The position numbers were made by a program, and so were the translations under genes. From positions 1 through 10,941 of the forward strand of contig CADBPL010000099.1 in assembly GCA_902796535.1 (NCBI GenBank): a DNA stretch of 10,941 nucleotides, read 5' to 3'. A model generated the notes under the pieces. The model saw only the letters and a program-made list of their open reading frames with translations, had not been told where the DNA came from and did not search any database. Position 1 is the stretch's first letter. Every line of letters starts with the position of its first letter. This stretch comes from Oscillospiraceae bacterium. GTDB taxonomy: Bacteria > Bacillota > Clostridia > Oscillospirales > Acutalibacteraceae. Shown one piece after another: positions 1 through 6,679 of the stretch.

Positions 1-1013
1 GCATACTGCTTGACAGCGTCAGTCATGCTGATGCGGGCAAAGGGCTTGTCAAAATCGATCACGACCTTGTTTTCGTCCGTGCCGTATTCGACAATACTGG
101 TGCCCAGCACCGTTTTGGCCACATAACGGAACAGGTTTTCGGTCAGATCCATCATGCCGTTGTAATCGGTGTAGGCCTGATACAGCTCCATGAGCGTAAA
201 TTCGGGGTTATGCTTGATGTCGCAACCCTCGTTGCGGAACACGCGGCCGATCTCATACACGCGCTCCATGCCGCCGACGATCAGGCGCTTGAGGTAAAGC
301 TCAAGCGAAATGCGCAGCTTGAGGTCTTCATCCAGCGCGTTATGATGCGTGTTGAAGGGTCTGGCCGCCGCGCCGCCGGCATTGTGAACGAGAATGGGCG
401 TTTCGACCTCGATGAAATTTTCACCGTCCAGATAATTTCGGATGGCGCGAATGATCTGAGAACGCTTATAGAATGTGTCCTTCACGCCGGGGTTCATAAT
501 CAGATCAAGATAGCGCTGACGGTAGCGCGTGTCGGTATCGGTCAGACCGTGGAATTTTTCGGCCAGCGGCAAAAGGGACTTGGCCAGCAATCTGATCTCT
601 TTGGCGTGAACGGAGATCTCGCCGCGTCGGGTGCGGAACACGAAGCCCTTTACCTCGACGATGTCGCCGATATCCCACTTTTTGAATTCGGCAAACACAT
701 CCTCGCCAACGTCGTTGATGCGCACATAAACCTGCATCCGACCGGAACGGTCATGAATATCAATAAAGTTCGCCTTGCCCATATCGCGCCGGAGCATGAT
801 GCGCCCACAAATGGAAACGTCGGTGTTTTCCAGTTCGTCAAAACGCGCCACGATCTCAGCCGCCGTAATGCTCTGCTCGGCCAGCGTGATCTCAAACGGA
901 TCCTTCCCTGCCGCCTGCAGCGCCTGCAGCTTTTCAAGGCGGATGGTGCGCTGCTCATTTTCCTGCCCGGCTTCTTCCTCGGGCGTAAGGTTCAAGTTTT
1001 GTTCGTCAGCCAT
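1..1013 (-). CDS. lysS: Lysine--tRNA ligase, class II (N-terminal two thirds, runs off window)
   Basis: Charges tRNA-Lys with lysine in the cytoplasm. About 337 codons are visible; the usual length is near 500, so the C-terminal third, including class II motif 3, lies beyond the left edge. The frame is open throughout. After a charged N-terminal lead (MADEQNLNL, then a Glu-rich stretch) comes the OB-fold anticodon-binding domain, followed by the class II core with RQRYLDLI and the motif 2 block RVFRNEG...HNPEFTLMELY, which is diagnostic for LysRS/AspRS/AsnRS and here reads as LysRS. The ATG at 1013 is preceded in frame by a TAA four codons upstream, so translation cannot start much earlier. 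No Shine-Dalgarno lies at normal distance; the nearest is beyond a hairpin (see the entry at 1027). It follows greA by 42 nt and is very probably in the same transcript. Confidence 0.97.
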   Translation of the reverse strand, partial: MADEQNLNLTPEEEAGQENEQRTIRLEKLQALQAAGKDPFEITLAEQSITAAEIVARFDELENTDVSICGRIMLRRDMGKANFIDIHDRSGRMQVYVRINDVGEDVFAEFKKWDIGDIVEVKGFVFRTRRGEISVHAKEIRLLAKSLLPLAEKFHGLTDTDTRYRQRYLDLIMNPGVKDTFYKRSQIIRAIRNYLDGENFIEVETPILVHNAGGAAARPFNTHHNALDEDLKLRISLELYLKRLIVGGMERVYEIGRVFRNEGCDIKHNPEFTLMELYQAYTDYNGMMDLTENLFRYVAKTVLGTSIVEYGTDENKVVIDFDKPFARISMTDAVKQY

Positions 1014-1026
1014 TTTTATTTACACG

Positions 1027-1050
1027 CGGCGCAAAAGCGCCGTTTCCTTT
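1027..1050 (-). promoter_or_regulatory. greA-lysS intercistronic hairpin with distant Shine-Dalgarno
   Basis: On the minus strand, AAAGGAAA (1050-1043) just after the greA stop is followed directly by a perfect 6-bp hairpin, CGGCGC-TTTT-GCGCCG (1042-1027), then 13 nt of AU-rich leader before the lysS ATG at 1013. About 31 nt separate the purine-rich site from the ATG when unfolded, and about 15 when the hairpin forms. Minus-strand sequence after the stem is not a U-tract, so this is not an intrinsic terminator for greA. It could bring the ribosome binding site closer, tune lysS relative to greA, or be an mRNA processing site; none of these roles is shown by the sequence alone. Confidence 0.5.
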
Positions 1051-1055
1051 CTGTT

Positions 1056-1514
1056 TTACTTAATCACGTTGGTCACTTTAAAATTGACCACGCCGCCGGG
1101 CGCTTCCACGCTGATCACGTCGCCGATATTTTTGCCGATGAGCTGCTTGCCCACGGGAGATTCCGCAGAAATATAACTGCGGTCGGGCGCGGATTCGTTT
1201 TCGCCAAGGATAACGTATTCATCTTCCTCATCTTCATCGATGTCGAGCAGAACAACGACGGAACCGATATGGATACCGCTTTCGCCCTCGGTGATGATCT
1301 CGGAATTCTTCAGGATGCCCTCAATCTCGGCAATGCGCGCTTCCAGACGACCCTGGTCGTTCATCGCCTCATCATATTCGCTGTTTTCGGAAAGGTCGCC
1401 GTGAGAGCGTGCCTCTTTGATGTTTTCGGCGGCTTCTTTACGGCCCTCGGTTTTTAAGTATTCAAGCTCTTGCGCTAACTTGTCATAGCCTTCCTGCGTA
1501 AGTTTCTGCGACAT
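1056..1514 (-). CDS. greA: Transcription elongation factor GreA
   Basis: Rescues backtracked RNA polymerase by stimulating its transcript cleavage activity through the secondary channel. At 152 residues it has the normal family length. The N-terminal coiled coil (about residues 5-75) carries the tip motif GDLSENSEYDEA, with acidic residues D40 and E43 in the positions needed for cleavage stimulation. The C-terminal FKBP-like domain ends with SPVGKQLIGKNIGDVISV. The frame is open 11 codons further upstream, but the ATG at 1514 begins the family-typical MSQKLTQEGYDKL and has AAAGGA about 10 nt before it. An acidic run (DIDEDEEDE, about residues 93-101) sits between the domains. It is the first gene of a greA-lysS operon behind a consensus promoter. 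Confidence 0.97.
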   Translation of the reverse strand: MSQKLTQEGYDKLAQELEYLKTEGRKEAAENIKEARSHGDLSENSEYDEAMNDQGRLEARIAEIEGILKNSEIITEGESGIHIGSVVVLLDIDEDEEDEYVILGENESAPDRSYISAESPVGKQLIGKNIGDVISVEAPGGVVNFKVTNVIK

Positions 1515-1550
1515 GGACTCGTCATCCTTTCTTCTTGCATATTTCATTTG

Positions 1551-1579
1551 ATTATATACCGAAAGCAGCCGGTTGTCAA
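1551..1579 (-). promoter_or_regulatory. Sigma-A promoter of greA-lysS
   Basis: Reading the minus strand, TTGACA (1579-1574), a 17-nt spacer and TATAAT (1556-1551) match the vegetative consensus exactly. Predicted start near 1544 leaves a leader of about 30 nt before the greA ATG, with the ribosome binding site inside it. Confidence 0.9.
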
Positions 1580-1693
1580 GAGCCGAACCATTGATTTGAA
1601 TCAGTTGGAAGGCCCTGTGTTACGGAACACACCGGCAAAAACCGACAACGTTTCAGCACTGCCTCTTATCCTGTTTTTAATAATGGCCGTCGG

Positions 1694-2470
1694 TCACCCC
1701 AGCGCAACGTCGAGAAACATCATCAAAATGAACCCGGCTGTGAACCATACGGCGGCAAGGCGCGCGTGGGCGCCGGCCGTCATTTCCGGCACAAGCTCCA
1801 TCAAAACAGCGTAAATCATCGCGCCCGCCGAAAAGCCAAGCAGATAAGGCAGCACAGCCGCGATAAAGCGGGCAGCCAGCACGGTAACAAGCCCGGCGGC
1901 CGGCTCCACCAGCCCGGACGCCGCCCCGCAGGCGAACGCCTTGCCTTTGGCAACCCCGCCGCCGTGCAGGGGCATGGACACGATCGCGCCCTCGGGAAAA
2001 TTCTGGATCGCAATGCCGAGCACGAGCGAGAGCGCCACGGCGCGCGTGACGCCCGGCTGACCGGTCAGCCACGCGGCATAGACAACCCCGACCGCCATGC
2101 CTTCGGGGATGTTGTGCAGCACAATGGCAAGCACCGTTGTGCGTGTTTGGGACGGAATGCGCTTACTGAACGTCACGACCGTTTGCGCCAGCGGCATGAA
2201 CCGATCAAGCGCCAGCAAAGCCCCAACGCCGCAGCAAATGCCGAGGATCGCCGGCAGTGCCGCCAGCCTGCCGAGCCGTTCGCTTTGCTCGATTGCCGGA
2301 ATCAGCAGGCTCCATACAGTAGCCGCCAGCATCACCCCTGCGGCAAAACCGGTCAACGCCTTTTGGACCGACTGCCTGAGTTCCCTTTTCATAAACAGAA
2401 CAAGCGCTGCGCCAAGGGTCGTGCCCCAAAGCGGCAGCAGCAGCCCGTTTGCCACTGTACCGTAAACCAA
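1694..2470 (-). CDS. ZIP-family divalent metal transporter (ZupT-like)
   Basis: An integral membrane protein of about 258 residues predicted to import zinc or other divalent metals. It is hydrophobic throughout with about eight membrane segments. The two ZIP signature sites are present: HNIPEG (about residues 119-124) and QNFPEG (about 156-161), the intramembrane metal ligands of helices 4 and 5, followed by SGLVEP near 186. The cytosolic loop before HNIPEG is short and lacks the usual histidine cluster. Start choice: the frame opens with GTG at 2479, but GAGGAG on the mRNA overlaps that codon; the same site lies 8 nt before TTG at 2470, so TTG is preferred. It follows the sugar kinase by 70 nt with no terminator seen, so cotranscription is plausible. 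Metal specificity cannot be read from sequence. Confidence 0.9.
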   Translation of the reverse strand: MVYGTVANGLLLPLWGTTLGAALVLFMKRELRQSVQKALTGFAAGVMLAATVWSLLIPAIEQSERLGRLAALPAILGICCGVGALLALDRFMPLAQTVVTFSKRIPSQTRTTVLAIVLHNIPEGMAVGVVYAAWLTGQPGVTRAVALSLVLGIAIQNFPEGAIVSMPLHGGGVAKGKAFACGAASGLVEPAAGLVTVLAARFIAAVLPYLLGFSAGAMIYAVLMELVPEMTAGAHARLAAVWFTAGFILMMFLDVALG

Positions 2471-2540
2471 GTAAATCACTCCTCGCCCTTCATCCTATGA
2501 AAAAACGGGCGGGATGTGAAAGCCTTGCGAGTGAAAGGGA

Positions 2541-3503
2541 TCAGAATGAATTCATTTCTTCCTTTGTCGGATAGGAGCTCATTGCGCCCCGTTTGGTAAT
2601 GCTGATCTCGCTGAAGCGAACGGCAAAATCGACGCAGCGCTGCAGCGTGGCGGGATCGACCGCCGCCAGACCATCTGCTGTAACGCCGCTTTCATAGAGC
2701 TGATAAAGGAACGCGCCGATAAAGCCGTCCCCTGCGCCGGTGGTGTCCACCGCCGCAACGGCTGAGGGCCTGCCGAACGCCGAAGCGGTTTTGGTGAACG
2801 CATAGCCGCCCTTTGCGCCGCAGGTGTAAACAACGAGCCTGACGCCTTTTTCAAACAGCGCGGCAAGCGCGTTTTCGATCTGCGTTTCGCCCGTGATAAA
2901 TTCCAGTTCTTCATCGGAAATCTTGAGAATATCCGCGTAAGGGATAAATTCCTTCACTGTCTGCCTGAGCTTTTCCGCGTCGTCCCACAGCATAAAGCGC
3001 AGGTTCGGGTCGAAGCTCACCAGCGCGCCGCTGTGTTTGGCGTAAGTGATCGCACGCCTGTGCGCCTCGCGCATGGGGAAATCGCCCAGATCGACGCTGC
3101 AAAAATGGAACGCATAGGCGTCGCTGAAATAACCCCGGTCAAGCTGTTCAGCGGTGTAAAGCATATCGGCGGAAGGCTTTCGATAAAAAGAAAAAGTCCG
3201 GCCGCCATCCCGGCTCAGGCTGACAAATGCCAGCGCGGTGTTCGCCGCGGCGGTGCGTGCGATCTGGCTGGTATCAATGCCGAACGAAACCAGCTCCCGC
3301 AAAATCTTATCGCCGAACGGATCATTCCCCAGCTGTGTGATCATGCCCGACCGGCCGCCGAGCACAGTGAAGGCGCAGCAGACGTTGGCCGGCGCTCCGC
3401 CGACCTTGGGTTCAAAGCCGGTGACCTCATAAAACTCGCATCCGGTTTTATCCGGAATAAAATCGATCAGCGCTTCGCCCAGAGCAATCAGTTTGTTTTT
3501 CAT
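2541..3503 (-). CDS. scrK: PfkB-family carbohydrate kinase, probably fructokinase
   Basis: A soluble ribokinase-fold kinase of 320 residues, the usual length for the family, transferring phosphate from ATP to a sugar hydroxyl. The N-terminus ALGEALIDFIPD and the first PfkB signature (VGGAPANV at about 34-41, continuing to GNDPFGD) are typical of ScrK-type fructokinases. The second signature, DTTGAGDGFIGAF at about 253-265, holds the anion hole and the catalytic base D259. The ATG at 3503 has AGAGGA about 10 nt upstream. Its own strong promoter lies at 3537-3565, divergent from the small membrane protein gene. No sugar transporter or hydrolase is nearby, so fructose is inferred from family resemblance; another ketose or nucleoside is possible. 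Confidence 0.88.
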   Translation of the reverse strand: MKNKLIALGEALIDFIPDKTGCEFYEVTGFEPKVGGAPANVCCAFTVLGGRSGMITQLGNDPFGDKILRELVSFGIDTSQIARTAAANTALAFVSLSRDGGRTFSFYRKPSADMLYTAEQLDRGYFSDAYAFHFCSVDLGDFPMREAHRRAITYAKHSGALVSFDPNLRFMLWDDAEKLRQTVKEFIPYADILKISDEELEFITGETQIENALAALFEKGVRLVVYTCGAKGGYAFTKTASAFGRPSAVAAVDTTGAGDGFIGAFLYQLYESGVTADGLAAVDPATLQRCVDFAVRFSEISITKRGAMSSYPTKEEMNSF

Positions 3504-3536
3504 TTCTGTTTTTCCTCTCTATGTCTTTATGGTTCG

Positions 3537-3565
3537 ATTATACAACAAAACGCCCCGCTGTTCAA
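3537..3565 (-). promoter_or_regulatory. Sigma-A promoter of the sugar kinase gene
   Basis: On the minus strand, TTGAAC (3565-3560), a 17-nt spacer and a perfect TATAAT (3542-3537). Predicted start near 3530 gives a leader of about 27 nt. The 16 bases at 3537-3552 recur exactly at 6481-6496 upstream of the aconitase X genes. Confidence 0.8.
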
Positions 3566-3608
3566 GAAAATCCGCGCAAAAACCGCAGCGTGAAGCGAAA
3601 GGCAGTTC

Positions 3609-3637
3609 TTGACAAACGGTCGCTTTTTCACTACAAT
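3609..3637 (+). promoter_or_regulatory. Sigma-A promoter of the membrane protein / AlkD-like pair
   Basis: TTGACA (3609-3614), a 17-nt spacer and TACAAT (3632-3637). Predicted start near 3644. An imperfect dyad, GTGAAGCGA (3590-3598) and TCGCTTTTTCAC (3620-3631, two extra T), flanks the -35 box and could be an operator or chance. Confidence 0.85.
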
Positions 3638-3655
3638 AGAGGAGAAACAAACAGT

Positions 3656-3907
3656 ATGAAGGGGCTCTGTGCGACCATGGATAAAAAAGAAACGCCCATT
3701 CCAAACGAAACGGAAGAAACCACCTCCGCTTTTTCCATCAAGACCCTGGCGATCCGGCTGCTCTGTCTTGTCGCCCTGGGCTACGCCATAAAAGTCACCT
3801 ATGACCGAGGGCAGTTTGTGTTCGCCGCTGTGATCACGGTTTGTCTGGCCGGTTTCTTTTTTTCGCTGATCATGTATCTGGTCAAGGTCTTTAAGGGTGA
3901 GGAATAA
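3656..3907 (+). CDS. Small two-helix membrane protein of unknown function
   Basis: Not recognised. About 83 residues from the ATG at 3656, or 76 from the ATG at 3677. A polar N-terminal lead (MDKKETPIPNETEETT) precedes two hydrophobic segments: one around IKTLAIRLLCLVALGYAI, and one around FVFAAVITVCLAGFFFSLIMYL. The tail KVFKGEE is charged. Start is uncertain: GAGGAG (3639-3644) is well placed for 3656, but it lies at or before the predicted transcription start (about 3644), whereas 3677 has a weaker AAGGGG 12 nt upstream inside the transcript. It is followed after 2 nt by the AlkD-like gene, so the two are translated from one mRNA. Similar small membrane proteins are common in Firmicutes and have no assigned function. 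Confidence 0.75.
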   Translation: MKGLCATMDKKETPIPNETEETTSAFSIKTLAIRLLCLVALGYAIKVTYDRGQFVFAAVITVCLAGFFFSLIMYLVKVFKGEE

Positions 3908-3909
3908 CC

Positions 3910-4581
3910 ATGACCGAATTGCAGGAACAGCTAAAAGAACTGGCCGATGAAGACTATCGCCGCTTTCACCAAAAGCTGGTGCCCAACCTCAACAGCGGCA
4001 CGATTCTGGGCGTGCGCACGCCGAAGCTGCGGCTGTTCGCAAAACAGCTGAGCGGCGACGAACGGGAACGTTTTTTGCAGGCGTTGCCGCATGACTATTA
4101 TGAAGAGAACGTGCTCCACGCGCTGCTGCTGGAAAAGCAAAAGGATTTTGGCGCCGTCGTTACCGCGGTGGACGCGTTTTTGCCGTTTATTGACAACTGG
4201 GCCGTGTGCGATGTGCTCAAACCAAAGGTATTCGCCAAACACAAAGCCGAGCTGCTGCCGCACGTCAGGCGCTGGATCGATTCCTCCCTGCCCTATTCCT
4301 GCCGGTTCGGCCTTGAAATGCTGATGACGCATTATCTGGACGCGGACTTCAAAGCCGAATACGCTGACTGGCCGCTGACGGTGACAAGCGGGGAATATTA
4401 TGTGCGCATGATGGTTGCGTGGTTTTACGCCACAGCGCTGGCCAAGCAGTGGGACGCCGTCATTCCTGTTCTGGAGCAGCGTCGGCTGCCGGAATGGACA
4501 CACCGCAAAACCATTCAAAAAGCATGCGAAAGCTATCGCATCACGCCGGAGCAAAAGGAATATCTGAAAACGCTGAAATAA
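3910..4581 (+). CDS. AlkD-like DNA alkylation repair protein (HEAT-like repeats)
   Basis: Predicted to belong to the AlkD family of DNA glycosylases that remove bulky or cationic alkylated bases by a HEAT-like helical solenoid that does not flip the base. The 223 residues are almost wholly helical and match the usual length. The early GVRTPKLR (34-41) is typical of the family. DNWAVCD (95-101) places W97 and D101 four apart, as for the tryptophan/aspartate pair of Bacillus cereus AlkD, and W171 is a candidate for the second active-site tryptophan; this mapping was made by eye. The start has GAGGA about 7 nt upstream. The gene is cotranscribed with the preceding membrane protein gene and ends at a strong terminator. 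Family members without proven glycosylase activity exist. Confidence 0.88.
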   Translation: MTELQEQLKELADEDYRRFHQKLVPNLNSGTILGVRTPKLRLFAKQLSGDERERFLQALPHDYYEENVLHALLLEKQKDFGAVVTAVDAFLPFIDNWAVCDVLKPKVFAKHKAELLPHVRRWIDSSLPYSCRFGLEMLMTHYLDADFKAEYADWPLTVTSGEYYVRMMVAWFYATALAKQWDAVIPVLEQRRLPEWTHRKTIQKACESYRITPEQKEYLKTLK

Positions 4582-4628
4582 AAACAGCGCTCTGCGGGAA
4601 CTGCCCTGCAGAGCGCTGAATTATTTTT
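4577..4628. terminator. Bidirectional intrinsic terminator between convergent genes
   Basis: A perfect 11-bp stem (CAGCGCTCTGC at 4585-4595 with its complement at 4608-4618) has a 12-nt loop that may extend pairing by GGG/CCC. On the plus strand it leads into ATTATTTTT; on the minus strand it leads into TTTTTATTTC. It therefore can end both the AlkD-like transcript and the aconitase X transcript arriving from the right. Confidence 0.92.
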
Positions 4629-4640
4629 GGAAAGGATTAT

Positions 4641-5105
4641 TTATTCGATGGTGACCGTACCGTCTTCGCTGACAGTGATTTGATCGCCGTCTTTGACGGT
4701 GTCGAGGAATTCCTGACCCAGGCAGTCGACGACCGGCATGGGGCTGTCCGTCCAGACAGCGGAAATGACGGCGCCGGCAGCGGCCAGCGAATCGATATGT
4801 TCAGAAAAGAGCAGGCAGGCCGGGCATTTGCCCATCGCCTTGGCGCAGAACAGGATCATGCCGCCGGTGGTGGAGCCGATGGTCTGCGGCAGGCAAAGCG
4901 CCTTGCCGAGCATGGGTTTGCCGAACAGATCCTTGTTGTTCTGATCGTCGCATTCTGTCTGCTGATATTTTTTGCCGATGATCGGCAGATCGCCGAACTG
5001 AAGCGCGCCCTGGAAAGAGGCAAGGGTGTTGAAACCGCCGTGGGAAACAAGCGCGGGGGCAGTGCATTTGCCGGCAACGACCGGACGACCTTTGAACTGT
5101 TTCAT
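4641..5105 (-). CDS. Aconitase X small subunit (swivel domain, DUF126)
   Basis: The mobile swivel domain of a two-subunit aconitase X, completing the active site of the large subunit encoded immediately before it. It has 154 residues. Recognisable family blocks are MKQFKGRPVVAGK at the start, SHGGFNTLASFQG (about 21-33), and GKALCLPQTIGSTTGG (67-82), whose GSTTG serine is the expected catalytic or substrate-binding residue by analogy with aconitase swivel domains. A Cys-rich segment, CAKAMGKCPACLL, follows at 87-99. The frame is open 13 codons further upstream, but the ATG at 5105 has AAGGAGG 9 nt before it, inside the last codons of the large subunit gene, and begins the family N-terminus. 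Only 1 nt separates the two genes, so translation is probably coupled. Confidence 0.92.
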   Translation of the reverse strand: MKQFKGRPVVAGKCTAPALVSHGGFNTLASFQGALQFGDLPIIGKKYQQTECDDQNNKDLFGKPMLGKALCLPQTIGSTTGGMILFCAKAMGKCPACLLFSEHIDSLAAAGAVISAVWTDSPMPVVDCLGQEFLDTVKDGDQITVSEDGTVTIE

Positions 5106-5106
5106 G

Positions 5107-6405
5107 TTACTTGACCTCCTTCGTGATGATGGAAAGAATCTCATCGCTCTTGTAATAGCGGGCGGTGGTGTAGGTTCTGAGCTTGTTGGAATTGGTGATA
5201 ACGGGCATTTTTTTGGAAAGCGGGTTGTTCATGTACATCAGCGGGCAAATGTAGCTGAGGATCACGCCGGTCGCACTGAGCTGCGAAGCGTATTCCGTTT
5301 TTTCAAACTGCTCGATCACGCCGGGCGCCGCCGTGAAAACGGTGGGCACAGAGACCTTTTTCAGGCCGCTCTTTTTCAAACCCTCGCTGACGTTCTTCGT
5401 CCATTCAATGAGCTGCGCCAAAGAAAGGTGCGGGCAGCCGACGAAACAGAGCTTGGGCGCCGCGTTCCGATCCTTCCACATGACAGGATAGTTCTTGTAA
5501 ACTCTGTCCAGCTCCGCGTCGTCGATCACATAGGTCTGAGCGTTTTCGGCAATCAGCGCTGTGCCCTGCTGTTTGGCTTCGGGAGTCAGGTTTTCGATGT
5601 GATACAGGCCGACCGCGCCGTTGGAGGCAGTCGCCGCGCCGAAATCCTTGAGGTAAGCGCAGGTGTCGCCGTCAAGCTCGGTGCCCAGCCACTGATCGAG
5701 ACCCTTGATGTAGGGAACGTCTTCCATGACCTTCATGCCGATGGCGGAGCCGAGAATCTGCGCCTCGGGTTTTTGGGTGGTTTTCACTTCTACGATCCAG
5801 GTCGCTTTTCGGCCTTCATCCGTCAACAATCCGAAATAGGGCACGAAGCCGACGATGGAGCCAAACAGCTCGATAATGCCGGAATTGCGGTTGCAGCGCG
5901 CGCCCAGCACGGAATTGGCATAAACAACGGCGGAGGATTCCGCCCAGGAGAGGATATCGCCCTGCTGCGGCTTGTTGCCGACCTCATCCATATAGCAGGT
6001 GCAGGTGTAGGCGTCGTCATCGAGCAGGCCAAGCCTTTGAAGCTGCTTGTCATAATCATCCTGCACGGAATACATGAACTTTTTGAACACGAAGTTCTGC
6101 GCGAAATTGGCGGGCACTTTGGGATCGAGCGGCTTGGGGTCGACCGAGAATTTCTGGCCGGAAAGCGCGCCGCCCTTGATGAGCTTATCCATCATTTCGT
6201 GAACGGGCTTCATCACGCCGAGGCCGAAGCTGGTGACCAGATGGCCCATTTTGCTCGTAACCGGCACCATTTTGGGCGCGCCGAACGCATCGCCGTAGAG
6301 CACGAGGGTCTGCATGACCTTGGCCATGGTCTCACCCTTGGCGCCGTGCAGAATGGCCGCCTGTTCCTCGGTCAGCTCCATTTTGTAGTTGAAGTTTTCA
6401 TTCAT
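5107..6405 (-). CDS. Aconitase X catalytic (large) subunit (DUF521)
   Basis: The catalytic part of an aconitase X dehydratase, 432 residues. Characterised relatives are the bacterial cis-3-hydroxy-L-proline dehydratases and the archaeal phosphomevalonate dehydratase; both eliminate water using an iron-sulfur cluster held by cysteines. Family blocks: LTEEQAAILHGAKGE near the N-terminus, MDEVGNKPQQGDILSWAESSAVVYANSVLGARCNRN (139-174, abridged match), FVGCPHLSLAQL (321-332) and ILSYICPLMY (382-391). C171, C324 and C387 in the conserved blocks are the likely cluster ligands (inference). The ATG at 6405 has AGGAGG about 10 nt upstream. It is followed 1 nt later by the small subunit. Bacterial two-subunit forms mostly point to hydroxyproline use, and the nearby PutP-like gene agrees. 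Confidence 0.93.
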   Translation of the reverse strand: MNENFNYKMELTEEQAAILHGAKGETMAKVMQTLVLYGDAFGAPKMVPVTSKMGHLVTSFGLGVMKPVHEMMDKLIKGGALSGQKFSVDPKPLDPKVPANFAQNFVFKKFMYSVQDDYDKQLQRLGLLDDDAYTCTCYMDEVGNKPQQGDILSWAESSAVVYANSVLGARCNRNSGIIELFGSIVGFVPYFGLLTDEGRKATWIVEVKTTQKPEAQILGSAIGMKVMEDVPYIKGLDQWLGTELDGDTCAYLKDFGAATASNGAVGLYHIENLTPEAKQQGTALIAENAQTYVIDDAELDRVYKNYPVMWKDRNAAPKLCFVGCPHLSLAQLIEWTKNVSEGLKKSGLKKVSVPTVFTAAPGVIEQFEKTEYASQLSATGVILSYICPLMYMNNPLSKKMPVITNSNKLRTYTTARYYKSDEILSIITKEVK

Positions 6406-6480
6406 GGGGGATTTCCTCCTTTATATCTGTTGCCTTGCGGCATTCACTCTTTTTAGATTTGAGTGCGCGTATTGTTTTAT

Positions 6481-6509
6481 ATTATACAACAAAACGAAAC
6501 GAAAAGAAA
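6481..6509 (-). promoter_or_regulatory. Probable promoter of the aconitase X genes
   Basis: A perfect TATAAT (6486-6481, minus strand) lies in an AT-rich gap between the putP terminator and the aconitase X large subunit. At 17-nt spacing the -35 is only TTTCTT (6509-6504), a poor match, which suggests an activator or a weak promoter. Predicted start near 6474 gives a leader of about 69 nt. Confidence 0.5.
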
Positions 6510-6572
6510 GAGAAAAAAGAAAATTTGCTGATTATTCATCAACTGAAAGCCGGAATGGTTGCGCGTTGACCG

Positions 6573-6604
6573 AAAAAAAGCTGCCGTTAAAAACAGCAGC
6601 TTTT
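6573..6604 (-). terminator. Intrinsic terminator of putP
   Basis: On the minus strand a stem of AAAAGCTGC paired with GCAGCTTTT, with inner GTT/AAC pairing, runs into seven consecutive T (complement of 6573-6579). It lies about 75 nt past the putP stop and separates the putP transcript from the aconitase X promoter. The plus strand also has a short T-run, but no plus-strand gene reads into it. Confidence 0.85.
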
Positions 6605-6679
6605 CATCATGAACACAAAACAAAGTTGTCAGCAGCGTTGAACCGGGGTTCTCTTTTTCAGTTGAAGCTTCGCCGCGCG

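Noticed and set aside
210..1457. Plus-strand open frame of 415 codons opposite lysS and greA
   Set aside because: It crosses the lysS-greA junction antisense to two unmistakable housekeeping genes and shows no initiation signals.
1616..1631. Perfect 6-bp hairpin TGTGTT-ACGG-AACACA between the ZIP gene and the greA promoter, considered as a terminator
   Set aside because: Neither strand has a T-run after the stem, and the stem is weak. It may be incidental; no convincing terminator for the ZIP transcript was found in this gap.
1548..1814. Plus-strand 88-codon frame over the greA promoter and the end of the ZIP gene
   Set aside because: It starts within the minus-strand greA promoter, has no ribosome binding site, and overlaps real coding sequence on the other strand.
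5026..6456. Plus-strand open frame of 476 codons opposite the aconitase X genes
   Set aside because: Both aconitase X subunits on the other strand are well supported with ribosome binding sites and conserved motifs; this frame has neither.
6573..6604. The putP terminator hairpin considered as a transcription attenuator or riboswitch for the aconitase X genes
   Set aside because: It lies upstream of the predicted aconitase X promoter rather than in its leader, and no larger aptamer-like fold was seen between 6406 and 6480.
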